Assembly (NCBI GenBank): GCA_031275795.1
Contig: JAISOG010000006.1
Coordinates: 1-63,239 of the forward strand
Direction: 5' to 3'
DNA: 63,239 bases
Source of the DNA: Candidatus Endomicrobiellum incisitermitis
GTDB lineage: Bacteria; Elusimicrobiota; Endomicrobiia; Endomicrobiales; Endomicrobiaceae
The position numbers and the translations under genes were made by a program. Below are positions 28,028 to 38,222 of this stretch, piece after piece (the first letter of the stretch is position 1; every line of letters starts with the position of its first letter). Under the pieces are notes generated by a model, which saw nothing but the letters and a program-made list of their open reading frames with translations, was not told the origin of the DNA and did not search any database.

Positions 28028-30597
28028 TTCCTTAAAAACCTTTTAAAGAAAAACTTTGACTGTACATGTTTTGATGGATAAATAAGCGTTGTAAAATTTT
28101 TAATAAATGCCAATATATACTTGTCCGGATGAATAGCTATATACTTATTACGCCATAGTGGACAAAACTTTTCTTTAAAGTTCCTTAAAAGCTCTAAATC
28201 ATAGTTAAAATGTTCTGTAAACATAAAAGTTTTTGCAAAATACTTTATAACTTCTTCCTGAGAACCGCTTTCATAAAAATAAGCAAACCCCAAATTAAAC
28301 CATATGTACTCTTTACTTTTTGCCCACAAAATATTTTTAAAAATTATGTAAGAAAAAATATCCTCTTGCAAAGGTATATATCTAACAATACCTGAAGAAA
28401 TTTCATAAACACTATTTGTTTTTTCTAACACAGAAAAAGCACATACTTTACCATCTTTTTCCACAATACTAAAATCCATATCTTTCATATAAGTAGGCTC
28501 GTAGTTGCCAGGTATAAAATTTATCGGAACAAAGTTTGTAGTTTTTCTCCACTCTTTGTCTACATTTGCAAATATTTCTTTATATTCATAAAACTGCTCA
28601 GAATGTAAAATTTTATATTTAAAACCTAAACTTTCCATATTTTCTTCTAACTTACAAAAATTGTTTAAGCGTTGATCATATTTATTAAAAGTTTTTAATT
28701 GAATTTTTGCTTCTTGCCCAATATTAAAAATATCTAAACCAATATCATCATATATCTGTACATATTTATGATCTATCCCTACAAAAGCAGGTTTTGCAGA
28801 TGCATTATCAGCAAGCTCTTTAAATTGCCATAAAAGCTCATTTTTGTGAGATTTATTACCCACAGGATCACCAAAAACAATCCAACTATTGCCAGATTTA
28901 CCATACATTACAAAAGCATCTTTTTGCTCGTTAACCACGTAACTTTTATCTTTAGATAAAGCTGTTAAAGAATAAACATAATCTGAAGAATATACTATCC
29001 TTTCTATATCTTTTTTTGTAAATAATACAGGTTTTTTGAAAAAGTTTCTAAAAATTTGCTCTAAAATAACTATTATAACTATAACACCCACACCAAAACT
29101 TGCTCTTAAAAACCGTGCAGCATCTGTTGTACTTACTAAAAGATTCCTAAAAAATACATCTAAATGAATCCAAGAGTAAATGTCCTGTTTATTTATGAAA
29201 AAGCCTATCCAAGCAGAAAGAACGAAAACACCACCAACTGCACTAAACCACCAAGTACTAAAAGCAGTGTTAAGTATAGAGATATCCCTATAAAAATAGT
29301 GTCTTGAAGATACAAGAGCAACAAGTAAAACAACAAAACCTAAAAGAACTAAAAATGGCTCTCCTACAACAAGTATTAAAACAATTGCAAATATTACTAA
29401 AGTACAAGCTATAGACCAAGCTTTCTTGATTCTAAGATGTAAACCTCTAGAAATAAAAAGTAATGCAATTGAGGTAACACTGAGCAAAAAGTGAGACAAA
29501 TCTGCAAACCATGAAGGTAACAAATTAATAATAAATTTTAATTGTGCAACATCAAAAGGAGTTGCAGTAGAAAACATCGCAACCATACCAGCAACAAATG
29601 AAGACAAAGCAAATACTTGCACTATAACAGAAGATATTGTTTTTCCAAAAATCTTTGCCTTATCTTGAAACTTTTTAGTAAGTATCATTAATTCAAAAGA
29701 ACCCAAAAGAACAAGGGCAATAAGTAATGGGAAAAAATAAAATATTGCTCTATAGGCAAGAAGTGCTCCTATAACCCCAGGATTACTTGCAGACTCTGGC
29801 ATTAACAAAGTAATAGAGGTCTCAAAAATACCCATACCGCCAGGAACTTGGCTTATAATTACAGCAAATTGCGCAACAAGAAAAACTTTAAGTAGAATAA
29901 AATAAGAAACAAATCCTTCTGGCATTAAAATATATAAAGTTAATGATGCTACTAACCAGTCTAATGTTGCAAGTAAAATTTGCCAAAATACTATCTTGAT
30001 ATTTGGAAAAGTTATTGTCCACTTAAACACCTTTATTGGACGAGAATGTAAAGTACTTAAAAAAATATATAGTAATAAAATTATAATTGAAAAAAATCCT
30101 ATCGTTTTTGTAGACAAACTTATATTTAATACACCTTCAAGAGAGACTGGAGCAAACGTAAAAATGATACCACCAACCGCAAGTAAGCCAAGCCATATTG
30201 TAGCTGAAGAAAACAGAAGCACTTTTGTAACATCAACCATTGAAACATTATATAGCGAATAAAGTCTATACCTGAGAGAACCACCAAAAAGCATTGAATA
30301 GCCTGTATTATTTGCTAAAATATTGCTTATAAAGCACGTAAATAAAATGTCTTTAGGACTTAAAGAAACTTTTGAGTTTATATATTTAAAAGCAACTATA
30401 TCATAACCACCTAAAATAATATAGTAAGCTAAAGCCAGTAACATAGCTAAAGATATTTTTAAAAACGGGATAGCTTTTAAAGCATTAATTATATCTGTAT
30501 AACTTAAATTCTTTAGTTGATTATGTAAAAGTATTAACGCTCCAACAAAAATTAAAAACCCTATAAGTAAAAGAAAAAATTTTATCCAACTTTTCAT
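28024..30597 (-). CDS. mprF: MprF-type phosphatidylglycerol lysyltransferase/flippase
   Basis: Bifunctional membrane protein that attaches lysine (or another amino acid) from aminoacyl-tRNA to phosphatidylglycerol and moves the product across the membrane, lowering surface negative charge. The N-terminal flippase half (to about residue 490) has some 12-14 hydrophobic segments with the conserved SQVPGGMGIFE. The cytoplasmic DUF2156/GNAT-like synthase half includes MYGKSGNSWIVFGDPVG and IWFNLGFAYF. Total 857 residues, the normal length. It is the first gene of the long minus-strand series. The aminoacyl donor cannot be decided from sequence. Confidence 0.9.
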   Translation of the reverse strand: MKSWIKFFLLLIGFLIFVGALILLHNQLKNLSYTDIINALKAIPFLKISLAMLLALAYYIILGGYDIVAFKYINSKVSLSPKDILFTCFISNILANNTGYSMLFGGSLRYRLYSLYNVSMVDVTKVLLFSSATIWLGLLAVGGIIFTFAPVSLEGVLNISLSTKTIGFFSIIILLLYIFLSTLHSRPIKVFKWTITFPNIKIVFWQILLATLDWLVASLTLYILMPEGFVSYFILLKVFLVAQFAVIISQVPGGMGIFETSITLLMPESASNPGVIGALLAYRAIFYFFPLLIALVLLGSFELMILTKKFQDKAKIFGKTISSVIVQVFALSSFVAGMVAMFSTATPFDVAQLKFIINLLPSWFADLSHFLLSVTSIALLFISRGLHLRIKKAWSIACTLVIFAIVLILVVGEPFLVLLGFVVLLVALVSSRHYFYRDISILNTAFSTWWFSAVGGVFVLSAWIGFFINKQDIYSWIHLDVFFRNLLVSTTDAARFLRASFGVGVIVIIVILEQIFRNFFKKPVLFTKKDIERIVYSSDYVYSLTALSKDKSYVVNEQKDAFVMYGKSGNSWIVFGDPVGNKSHKNELLWQFKELADNASAKPAFVGIDHKYVQIYDDIGLDIFNIGQEAKIQLKTFNKYDQRLNNFCKLEENMESLGFKYKILHSEQFYEYKEIFANVDKEWRKTTNFVPINFIPGNYEPTYMKDMDFSIVEKDGKVCAFSVLEKTNSVYEISSGIVRYIPLQEDIFSYIIFKNILWAKSKEYIWFNLGFAYFYESGSQEEVIKYFAKTFMFTEHFNYDLELLRNFKEKFCPLWRNKYIAIHPDKYILAFIKNFTTLIYPSKHVQSKFFFKRFLRK

Positions 30598-30740
30598 GTA
30601 TATATCTCTTTTAAATGGAATAATTACAAGCGAAGCTAATGAAAGTTATTTCACTAATAAAATAAATGTAATATAATAATCCAACTTAATAATTTTAACC
30701 TCTATACAAGAATATAATATAAAATTTAGTTAAGCAAGTA

Positions 30741-30769
30741 TTGATTAAAGTAGCACTAAAAATTATAAA
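30741..30769 (+). promoter_or_regulatory. Candidate promoter very close to folK
   Basis: TTGATT at 30741-30746 and TATAAA at 30764-30769 are 17 bases apart. The folK ATG begins 6 bases after the -10 box, so transcription from here would give an almost leaderless mRNA. No Shine-Dalgarno sequence is visible before folK, which would fit. Weak evidence in such AT-rich DNA. Confidence 0.3.
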
Positions 30770-30774
30770 AAGTA

Positions 30775-31278
30775 ATGAAATATACAATTTATTTAGGTTT
30801 GGGATCAAACATTGGCAATAGACTAGAAAATATACTTTCTACTCTCTCATTTATACAAAGTAGTTTGCTTATAAAAATTGTTAAATTATCTTCTTTATAT
30901 GAAGCATCTCCAGTTGGACCAACGCAAAAATTTTTTTATAATATTATACTTAAAGCAAAAACTAATCTACATCCTTACGATTTGTTATTTTTTTTAAAAC
31001 AATTAGAACAAATTTTAGGACGCAAAAAAACTATTAAGTGGGGACCTCGCATAATAGACATTGACATTTTATTTTTTGGGAACAAAGTTTTTAACAACTC
31101 TTTGCTATCTATACCTCATAAAGAACTACAGAATAGACTTTTTGTTTTAATTCCCCTTAACGAAATTGCAAAAAATTTAGTACATCCTACACTAAACAAG
31201 ACAATACATGTAATATTAAAAGAAAAATTGTTGACTCTTAAACAACAAAAGGTTAAAATTATAAAAATATACACTTAA
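30775..31278 (+). CDS. folK: 2-amino-4-hydroxy-6-hydroxymethyldihydropteridine pyrophosphokinase
   Basis: Activates the pterin with pyrophosphate from ATP, providing the FolP substrate. The 167-residue protein has the N-terminal YLGLGSNIGNRLENI and the signature GPRIIDIDILFFG, whose aspartates bind magnesium, followed by IPHKELQNRLFVL. It is divergent from mprF and heads the plus-strand group with panB, 20 bases downstream. No ribosome-binding site is evident before the ATG. Confidence 0.95.
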   Translation: MKYTIYLGLGSNIGNRLENILSTLSFIQSSLLIKIVKLSSLYEASPVGPTQKFFYNIILKAKTNLHPYDLLFFLKQLEQILGRKKTIKWGPRIIDIDILFFGNKVFNNSLLSIPHKELQNRLFVLIPLNEIAKNLVHPTLNKTIHVILKEKLLTLKQQKVKIIKIYT

Positions 31279-31298
31279 ATAATTTGTAAGGATTACAA

Positions 31299-32096
31299 AT
31301 GAATAAAACAACTGTTGCAACAATTTTAGAAAAGAAACAGAAAAATAATAAATTAACAATGCTTACTTGCTACGACTACATTATGGCAAAACTTATTTCC
31401 AAAGATGTCGATATGTTGCTTGTTGGAGACTCGCTTGGCAACGTACAACTTGGCTACGAAAATACAATTCCTGTAACAATAGAAAACATAATATACCACA
31501 CTAAAGCTGTAAAAAGAGGAAATAGTGGTGCTCTAATTGTTGCTGACATGCCGTTTATGTCTTATGAAGCAGACATAAAAAGTGCTGTTATAAATGCAGG
31601 ACGAATTATTAAAGAAGGTAGAGCCCAAGTTGTAAAAATTGAAGGTGGTAGCGAAATCATAAAACAAGTACAAGCTATTGTTAATGCAAAAATACCAGTA
31701 ATGGGACATCTAGGACTAACTCCTCAAGCAATTAACAAGTTTGGAGAATTTAAAGTTCAAGGTAGAAATAAAGAAGACGCTCTAAAACTTATAAATGATG
31801 CAAAACTTTTACAAGAAGCTGGGGCTTGCGCTATTGTACTTGAAGCAATACCAGAAGATTTAGCTAAAGAAATTACAAAAACTTTAACTATACCTACAAT
31901 AGGTATAGGTGCAGGGCGCTATTGTGATGGACAAGTCTTAGTTGTTTATGATATGTTAGGGATGTTTGTTGACTTTACTCCAAAATTTGTAAAAAAGTAT
32001 GCAAATGTTGGGCAAATTATACAAGAAGCCGTAAAAAATTATATAGATGAAGTAAAAGAAGGTAAGTTTCCAGAGGAAGGTAATATATATAAATGA
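31299..32096 (+). CDS. panB: 3-methyl-2-oxobutanoate hydroxymethyltransferase
   Basis: Makes ketopantoate from 2-ketoisovalerate and methylenetetrahydrofolate, the first committed step of pantothenate synthesis. The 265-residue barrel has the signatures [26 protein letters not shown] (metal-binding Asp) and [10 protein letters not shown]; the catalytic Glu lies in [13 protein letters not shown]. An AAGGAT precedes the ATG. The stop overlaps the panC start in an ATGA junction. Confidence 0.97.
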   Translation: MNKTTVATILEKKQKNNKLTMLTCYDYIMAKLISKDVDMLLVGDSLGNVQLGYENTIPVTIENIIYHTKAVKRGNSGALIVADMPFMSYEADIKSAVINAGRIIKEGRAQVVKIEGGSEIIKQVQAIVNAKIPVMGHLGLTPQAINKFGEFKVQGRNKEDALKLINDAKLLQEAGACAIVLEAIPEDLAKEITKTLTIPTIGIGAGRYCDGQVLVVYDMLGMFVDFTPKFVKKYANVGQIIQEAVKNYIDEVKEGKFPEEGNIYK

Positions 32097-32932
32097 AAGT
32101 TATTAAAATAGCATCACAGTTACAAAAAATTGCGTTTAAACATTTAAAAAATGGGGACAATATAGGTCTTGTCCCAACTATGGGCGCATTACACCAAGGA
32201 CATGAATCTTTAATTTTAAAGTCTAAAAAAAATGATGATGTCACTATAGTTTCAATTTTTGTTAACCCTGTACAATTTGGGCCAAACGAAGATTACTTAA
32301 AATATCCAAGACCTATAAAAAAAGATTTAGAGCTATGCAAAAAAAATCATGTTGATTACGTTTTTATGCCAACTGTAAATGAAATGTTTCCAAACAATTA
32401 TAAAACTTTTATAGAAGTGACAGTTTTGCAAGACATTATGTGTGGAAAATTCAGACCTACTCATTTTAGAGGTGTTGCAACAGTAGTAGCTAAACTATTA
32501 AACATATCTTGCGCTTGTAATGCTTATTTTGGAATAAAAGATTTTCAACAATTAAAAATAATAGAAAAGATGGTCAAAGATCTAAATTTCAAGACAAAAA
32601 TTGTACCATGCCCTATCGTAAGAGAAAAAATTGGGCTAGCTGTTTCAAGCAGGAACTTGTACCTGTCAGCCCAAGAAAAAGAAACGGGCTCTAAAATCTA
32701 TAAAATTTTAAAAGAAGTATCTATAGATTTCAAAAATAAGAGCCCTCATATTTTGAAACAAAGCACTATAAGCAAATTAAATAAAATCTCTAACATTAAA
32801 ATAGATTATGTAGATATTGTAAATTTTAATGATTTATCTTCTGTTAATAAAAGTACAAAAAAAGTTGTCTTAGCAGTTGCCGTATGGATAGGAAAAACAA
32901 GATTGATAGATAATATAATACTTGCAAGATAG
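32093..32932 (+). CDS. panC: Pantothenate synthetase
   Basis: Joins pantoate and beta-alanine using ATP to form pantothenate. The nucleotide-binding motif is [15 protein letters not shown], followed by [15 protein letters not shown] and the KMSKS-like [10 protein letters not shown] near residue 185. The 279-residue length is normal. panD (aspartate decarboxylase, the source of beta-alanine) and panE or ilvC are not in this window. Confidence 0.97.
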   Translation: MKVIKIASQLQKIAFKHLKNGDNIGLVPTMGALHQGHESLILKSKKNDDVTIVSIFVNPVQFGPNEDYLKYPRPIKKDLELCKKNHVDYVFMPTVNEMFPNNYKTFIEVTVLQDIMCGKFRPTHFRGVATVVAKLLNISCACNAYFGIKDFQQLKIIEKMVKDLNFKTKIVPCPIVREKIGLAVSSRNLYLSAQEKETGSKIYKILKEVSIDFKNKSPHILKQSTISKLNKISNIKIDYVDIVNFNDLSSVNKSTKKVVLAVAVWIGKTRLIDNIILAR

Positions 32933-32943
32933 AGAATATCCTA

Positions 32944-34512
32944 ATGATAAAATCAGATTATTTAATAATAGGCAGTGGAATAGCAGGTTTAAGCTTAGCT
33001 TTAAAAGCTGCGCAAAATTCAACAGTTTCATTGATTACAAAAAAGAAATTATTTGACTCTGCTACAGGAAAGGCCCAAGGTGGTATTGCCTGCGTTATGG
33101 ACAAGCATGACAGTTTCAAAGAGCATATACAAGACACTTTAGTTTCTGGAGATGGTCTGTGCAATAAAAACATGGTAAAAAAAATGGTCGCCGAAGCTCC
33201 AGCTAGAGTAAATGAGCTGATAAACCTTGGCGTTAAGTTTACAAAAAAAGAAAATAATCAAGATGAATTTGATTTAGGTTTAGAAGGTGGGCATAGCAAA
33301 CGTAGAATTTTACATGCTGCAGATTTTACAGGTGAAGAAATAGAAAACGTTTTAATAAAAAACGTTTTAAAAAATAAAAATATAACTGTCTTTGAAAATC
33401 ATCCTGCTATAGATTTGATCATTAATAAAGACAATATTTGTGTTGGCGCTTACGTTTTTGTAAGCAAAAAGAATTATATTGAAACTTTCCAAGCAAAAAT
33501 AGTAGCTCTAGCTTGCGGAGGGGCAAGTAAAACTTATCTTTACACATCAAATCCAGATGTTGCTACAGGAGATGGGATTGCTATGGCCTATAGAGCTGGA
33601 GCTGATATAGCAAATATGGAGTTTGTACAATTTCATCCTACATGTTTATACAATAAAGATGCAAAATCTTTCTTAATATCAGAAGCAGTACGTGGAGAAG
33701 GTGCTATACTGCGTTCAAAAGACGGAAATCCGTTTATGAATAAATATAGCACTAAAAAGGAATTAGCTCCTAGGGATATAGTCGCAAGAGCAATTGATAA
33801 AGAGCTTAAAACAAGAAGAGACGAATGTGTTTATTTAGATATTACTTCAAAAAGTAGAAGTTTTCTTATGAAACGTTTTCCTAATATTTATGCTAAATGT
33901 TTGGAATACGGTATAGACATGGCAAAAGATATGATACCTGTAATTCCTGCAGCACACTTTTTTTGTGGAGGAGTAAAAATAGACGTAACTGGAAGAACTA
34001 ACATAAAAAATTTATACGCCCTGGGTGAAACTGCATGTTCTGGTATACACGGAGCAAACAGGTTAGCTTCAAATTCTCTACTTGAGGGTATTGTATATGC
34101 AGATAGAGTTTATAATGATTCACTACACTATTTAAATGAAAAACATTACAATCTAAAAGACTTTTCTTATAAATACAAAAGTTCAAAAGAAAATGCTCTT
34201 ATATACATGCAAGAATGGGAAGAAATAAGACGCACTTCTTGGAACTATTTAAGTATAGTACGCTCAAACGAAAAATTGGTTAAAGCTAAAAAAAGAATAG
34301 ATTTATTAAAAAGTGAAATTAATACATTTTTTGAATGTTCTCCAATAACAGTAGAAAATATAGAATTGAGAGATATAGTTTGTATTGCAGATCTAATTGT
34401 AAATTCTGCCATGCAAAGAAAAGAAAGCAGGGGTTTACACTATAATATAGACTATCCTAAAATGTTACCTACCGCAGAAGACACAATAATTAACATAAAG
34501 GATACATTTTAA
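32944..34512 (+). CDS. nadB: L-aspartate oxidase
   Basis: FAD enzyme that oxidises aspartate to iminoaspartate for NAD synthesis; it can use fumarate as electron acceptor in anaerobes. The FAD-binding GSGIAGLSLA is at the N-terminus and AQGGIACVMD follows at about residue 40. The substrate-binding HPTCLYN and the arginine-bearing APRDIVARAID are also present. At 522 residues it is full length. The partner quinolinate synthase NadA is encoded at 46070, about 12 kb away; nadC is not seen here. Confidence 0.95.
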   Translation: MIKSDYLIIGSGIAGLSLALKAAQNSTVSLITKKKLFDSATGKAQGGIACVMDKHDSFKEHIQDTLVSGDGLCNKNMVKKMVAEAPARVNELINLGVKFTKKENNQDEFDLGLEGGHSKRRILHAADFTGEEIENVLIKNVLKNKNITVFENHPAIDLIINKDNICVGAYVFVSKKNYIETFQAKIVALACGGASKTYLYTSNPDVATGDGIAMAYRAGADIANMEFVQFHPTCLYNKDAKSFLISEAVRGEGAILRSKDGNPFMNKYSTKKELAPRDIVARAIDKELKTRRDECVYLDITSKSRSFLMKRFPNIYAKCLEYGIDMAKDMIPVIPAAHFFCGGVKIDVTGRTNIKNLYALGETACSGIHGANRLASNSLLEGIVYADRVYNDSLHYLNEKHYNLKDFSYKYKSSKENALIYMQEWEEIRRTSWNYLSIVRSNEKLVKAKKRIDLLKSEINTFFECSPITVENIELRDIVCIADLIVNSAMQRKESRGLHYNIDYPKMLPTAEDTIINIKDTF

Positions 34513-37322
34513 TGGATATAATAAAAATTCGTGGTGCAAGACAACACAATTTGAAAAATATAGATATAGATATACCTAAAAACAAGCTAGTCGTTATTAC
34601 TGGTCTGTCAGGTTCAGGTAAATCTTCTCTTGCTTTTGACACAATTTATGCCCAAGGGCAAAGAAAGTATGTTGAGTCTCTTTCAGCTTATGCCAGACAA
34701 TTTTTAGAGCTTATGGATAAGCCTGAGGTAGATATTATTGAAGGACTTTCTCCTGCAATTTCAATAGAACAAAGAAACCCATCTCACAATCCACGATCTA
34801 CAGTTGGGACAGTAACTGAAATTTACGATTATTTAAGGTTACTATTTGCAAAAATAGGTGTCATACATTGCCCAAAATGTGGAAAACTAGTTAAATCTCA
34901 ATCTGCACAACAAATAATTGATGAAGTTATGAAACTTCCTAATGAAACTATGATTAACATAGTTGCCCCTTTAATTAAAGGGAGAACAGGTACTTATGAA
35001 GAGTTATTTTCTAGACTATTAAAAAGTGGATATTCTAGAGTTAGAGTCAATGGAAATATCTATATGCTAGATGAAAAAATAAGTTTGGATAGATATAAAA
35101 AGCATACCATAGACATAATTATAGATAGGATAAAACTTAAAAAAGATTTAAGGCAAAGAGTAGCAAGTTCTATTGAAATTGCTTTAAAAGAATCTAAAGG
35201 TACAGTAGCAGTTGCTATAATAAAAGACGGGCATACTTCTTCGGAAACAATCTATAGCGAACAATACGCATGTATTGATTGTGGCACAAATTTTTCTGAG
35301 TTAGAACCTAGACTCTTCTCTTTTAATTCCCCTTTTGGCGCCTGTCCTGAATGTAGTGGACTTGGTGAAAAAATAGAAATAGATGAAAATTTAATAATTC
35401 CAGACGTAAAACGTTCCATAAAACAAGGAGCAATACTAGCATGGTCAGATCCAATAACAACTAGAACAAACAGATGGAAAAACAGTTGGAGTGGATATTA
35501 CGGACAATTGCTTAAAGAAGCTGCAAAAAAGAATAAGATTCCATTAGATGTACCATGGAAACAGTTAACAAAAAAACAACAAACTATTCTATTGTACGGT
35601 AGTCAAGATTTTGAAGGTGTTATAACAAACATGCAAAGGCGTTATAATGAAACAGAATCTGAGTTTGTAAAAAATGAAATTTATAATAAGTATATGACAA
35701 AAAAGATTTGCCCTTTATGTAAAGGCAAAAGATTAAAAAGTGAAGCTTTATCAGTTCTAATTGAAGGACAATCTATAGCTGACATTACAAAAATGTCTAT
35801 AGAACAATCTTACGATTTCTTTAAAAATATAAAGTTTAACGAAAAAGATAATTTAATAAGCAAAACTATCTTAAAAGAAATTTGTGATAGATTACTATTT
35901 TTAAATAATGTTGGGCTTGGATATTTAAGCTTAAAACGAGAAAGTTCTACCCTTTCTGGTGGAGAAGCTCAAAGAATACATTTAACTAAACAAATTGGTT
36001 CTGGTCTTACAGGTATACTTTACGTTCTTGATGAGCCTTCTATTGGCCTACATCAAAGAGATAATAATAAATTGTTAACTACTTTATTAAAACTTAGAGA
36101 TTTAGGTAACACTTTGATTGTTGTTGAGCACGATGAAGATACTATAAGAGCTGCAGATTATATACTAGATTTAGGCCCAGGTGCAGGTATCCATGGTGGC
36201 CATATAGTAGCTAAAGGGACTGCTAAAGAAATAATGAAATCTAAAATTTCTTTAACTGGTAAATATTTAAAAGGAACTTTAGAAATACCTGTACCTAAAA
36301 AAAGAAAAAAGCATCAAGACAAATGGCTTACTATAACCGGAGCTCAACAATTTAATCTAAAAAATATAGATGTTAATATTCCTTTAACTTTATTTGTTTG
36401 CATTACAGGGGTCTCTGGCAGTGGCAAGTCTACTTTAATACATGAAATACTATATAAGAACTTAGCAAACAAACTATATGGTGCTAAAGAAAAACCCGGC
36501 AAATTCAAAACTATGGAAGGGATTTCAAATATAGACAAAGTGATCATAGTTGACCAATCTCCTATAGGCAGGACTCCTCGCTCAAACCCAGTAACTTACA
36601 CAGGAGCATTTTCAGTCATAAGAGATTTGTTTGCTCAAACACCTCAAGCTAAAGCAAGAGGATATTTACCTGGAAGATTCTCTTTTAACGTCAAAGGAGG
36701 TCGATGTGAAAACTGTCAAGGTGACGGAACTTTAAAAATTGAAATGCAATTTTTGCCAGACGTATATGTTAAATGCGATGTCTGTAATGGGAGAAGGTTC
36801 AATGAAGAAACACTACAAATAAATTATAAAGGCAAAAATATAGATGAAGTTTTAAATATGACTGTTGAAGAAAGTGTAGTGTTTTTTGAAAATATTCCTA
36901 ATTTAAAAAGGATTTTATCTACACTTAAAGATGTTGGGCTTGGATATATAAAATTGGGACAAGCTGCTACAACTCTTTCAGGAGGTGAAGCGCAAAGGAT
37001 AAAGCTTGCTAGTGAACTTGCAAAAAGAGCTACTGGAAAAACTTTGTATATTCTTGACGAACCTACAACTGGACTACACTTTGCAGATGTAAGTAAACTT
37101 ATAGAAGTCTTACAAAAACTTACCTATACAGGAAATACTGTACTAGTTATAGAACATAACTTAGATGTTATAAAAACTGCAGATTGGGTTATAGATTTAG
37201 GGCCAGAAGGTGGCAAGCGAGGTGGCAGTATCGTAGCAGAAGGTACACCTGAAGATATTATTAAAAATAAAAAGTCTTTTACTGGACAGTATTTAGGTGA
37301 ACATATTATACGTAACAAATAA
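34512..37322 (+). CDS. uvrA: Excinuclease ABC subunit A
   Basis: Damage-recognition ATPase of nucleotide excision repair, acting as a dimer that loads UvrB. Both ABC modules are complete: Walker A GLSGSGKSSLAF near the start and GVSGSGKSTLIHE in the second half, each with an ABC signature (STLSGGEAQRIHL and TTLSGGEAQRIKL). Zinc-finger cysteines appear as CPECSGLG and as CENCQGDG with CDVCNGRR. The 936-residue length is normal. The ATG shares its A with the nadB stop codon, so the pair is coupled. Confidence 0.98.
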   Translation: MDIIKIRGARQHNLKNIDIDIPKNKLVVITGLSGSGKSSLAFDTIYAQGQRKYVESLSAYARQFLELMDKPEVDIIEGLSPAISIEQRNPSHNPRSTVGTVTEIYDYLRLLFAKIGVIHCPKCGKLVKSQSAQQIIDEVMKLPNETMINIVAPLIKGRTGTYEELFSRLLKSGYSRVRVNGNIYMLDEKISLDRYKKHTIDIIIDRIKLKKDLRQRVASSIEIALKESKGTVAVAIIKDGHTSSETIYSEQYACIDCGTNFSELEPRLFSFNSPFGACPECSGLGEKIEIDENLIIPDVKRSIKQGAILAWSDPITTRTNRWKNSWSGYYGQLLKEAAKKNKIPLDVPWKQLTKKQQTILLYGSQDFEGVITNMQRRYNETESEFVKNEIYNKYMTKKICPLCKGKRLKSEALSVLIEGQSIADITKMSIEQSYDFFKNIKFNEKDNLISKTILKEICDRLLFLNNVGLGYLSLKRESSTLSGGEAQRIHLTKQIGSGLTGILYVLDEPSIGLHQRDNNKLLTTLLKLRDLGNTLIVVEHDEDTIRAADYILDLGPGAGIHGGHIVAKGTAKEIMKSKISLTGKYLKGTLEIPVPKKRKKHQDKWLTITGAQQFNLKNIDVNIPLTLFVCITGVSGSGKSTLIHEILYKNLANKLYGAKEKPGKFKTMEGISNIDKVIIVDQSPIGRTPRSNPVTYTGAFSVIRDLFAQTPQAKARGYLPGRFSFNVKGGRCENCQGDGTLKIEMQFLPDVYVKCDVCNGRRFNEETLQINYKGKNIDEVLNMTVEESVVFFENIPNLKRILSTLKDVGLGYIKLGQAATTLSGGEAQRIKLASELAKRATGKTLYILDEPTTGLHFADVSKLIEVLQKLTYTGNTVLVIEHNLDVIKTADWVIDLGPEGGKRGGSIVAEGTPEDIIKNKKSFTGQYLGEHIIRNK

Positions 37323-37333
37323 AAGGAGTTGTT

Positions 37334-37507
37334 ATGTTTTTTAATTTAATTATTTATTCTATTATTTTTGGAATTTTTTATACATTGTTATTTTTAATTT
37401 TTCATAAATTAAAAATAGTTAAAATAAAATTTATTGCGTTATTTATGTTTACATCTATAACATATTTCGTTTTAGCTCTTCTCTTCAAAAAGTATATAAA
37501 TTTATAA
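37334..37507 (+). CDS. Small two-helix membrane protein of unknown function
   Basis: A 57-codon ORF with a strong AAGGAG six bases before the ATG. It consists of two hydrophobic stretches (about residues 2-22 and 32-49) separated by a basic loop (HKLKIVKIK) and ends KKYINL. It lies 11 bases after uvrA and one base before the alkD-like gene in the same operon, so it is probably translated. I do not recognise the family. The strong ribosome-binding site and tight spacing argue against a chance ORF; topology with both ends in the cytoplasm is an inference from the positive loop and ends. Confidence 0.6.
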   Translation: MFFNLIIYSIIFGIFYTLLFLIFHKLKIVKIKFIALFMFTSITYFVLALLFKKYINL

Positions 37508-37508
37508 C

Positions 37509-38222
37509 ATGAATTTAAATTTTACAAAACAAATTTTACAAGACTTAACTAAGTTAAAAAATAAAGATTTTGCCAATTGGAGTAAAAAACTTCTCAATGT
37601 AAAAAAAGGCAAGTACGCGCAAAACGATATTTTGTGGGGAATTAGAGTACCTCAAATACGTAATATTGCAAAAAAATACTTTAAACTAATCAATTTGAAA
37701 GAAACAGAAAAGTTGTTGCAGCATAAAGTACATGAAGTAAGACTTACATCTTTACTAATTTTAACTGAAAAATATAAATTAGCAAACCAAAGTAAACAAT
37801 TAGAAGTAGTTAAAATGTATTTAAAAAACTCAAAACACATTAACAATTGGGATTTGGTAGATCTAACTTGCTATAAAATAACAGGACATTATTGGTACAA
37901 CCACTTTTTAGTAAACTTTTGGGGATTTGCAAAATCTAAAAATCTTTGGAAAGAAAGAATTGCTATAGTTTCAACTTTATATTTTATAAAACGTAACAGA
38001 TTTGATGAAACTTTAAAACTTTCTGAAATGTTTTTAACACATAAGCATCCCTTAATACATAAAGCTGTTGGTTGGATGCTTAGAGAAGTTGGCAAACAAA
38101 AAAAACAGATCCTTATATCTTTTCTAAATAAATATTCTCCTCTTATGCCAAGAATAATGTTAAGGTACTCTATTGAAAAATTTTCCATTGGAGAAAAAAA
38201 ATATTATTTACAGAGGCACTAA
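37509..38222 (+). CDS. AlkD-like DNA alkylation repair protein
   Basis: HEAT-repeat-like DNA glycosylase family that removes alkylated purines without flipping the base. The 237-residue protein has the typical early block GIRVPQIRNIAKKYFK, then the conserved NNWDLVDLTCYKITG with the aspartate used for catalysis in AlkD, and HPLIHKAVGWMLREVGK near the end. It is next to uvrA (nucleotide excision repair), consistent with a repair role. The next gene starts immediately after its stop codon. Confidence 0.87.
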   Translation: MNLNFTKQILQDLTKLKNKDFANWSKKLLNVKKGKYAQNDILWGIRVPQIRNIAKKYFKLINLKETEKLLQHKVHEVRLTSLLILTEKYKLANQSKQLEVVKMYLKNSKHINNWDLVDLTCYKITGHYWYNHFLVNFWGFAKSKNLWKERIAIVSTLYFIKRNRFDETLKLSEMFLTHKHPLIHKAVGWMLREVGKQKKQILISFLNKYSPLMPRIMLRYSIEKFSIGEKKYYLQRH

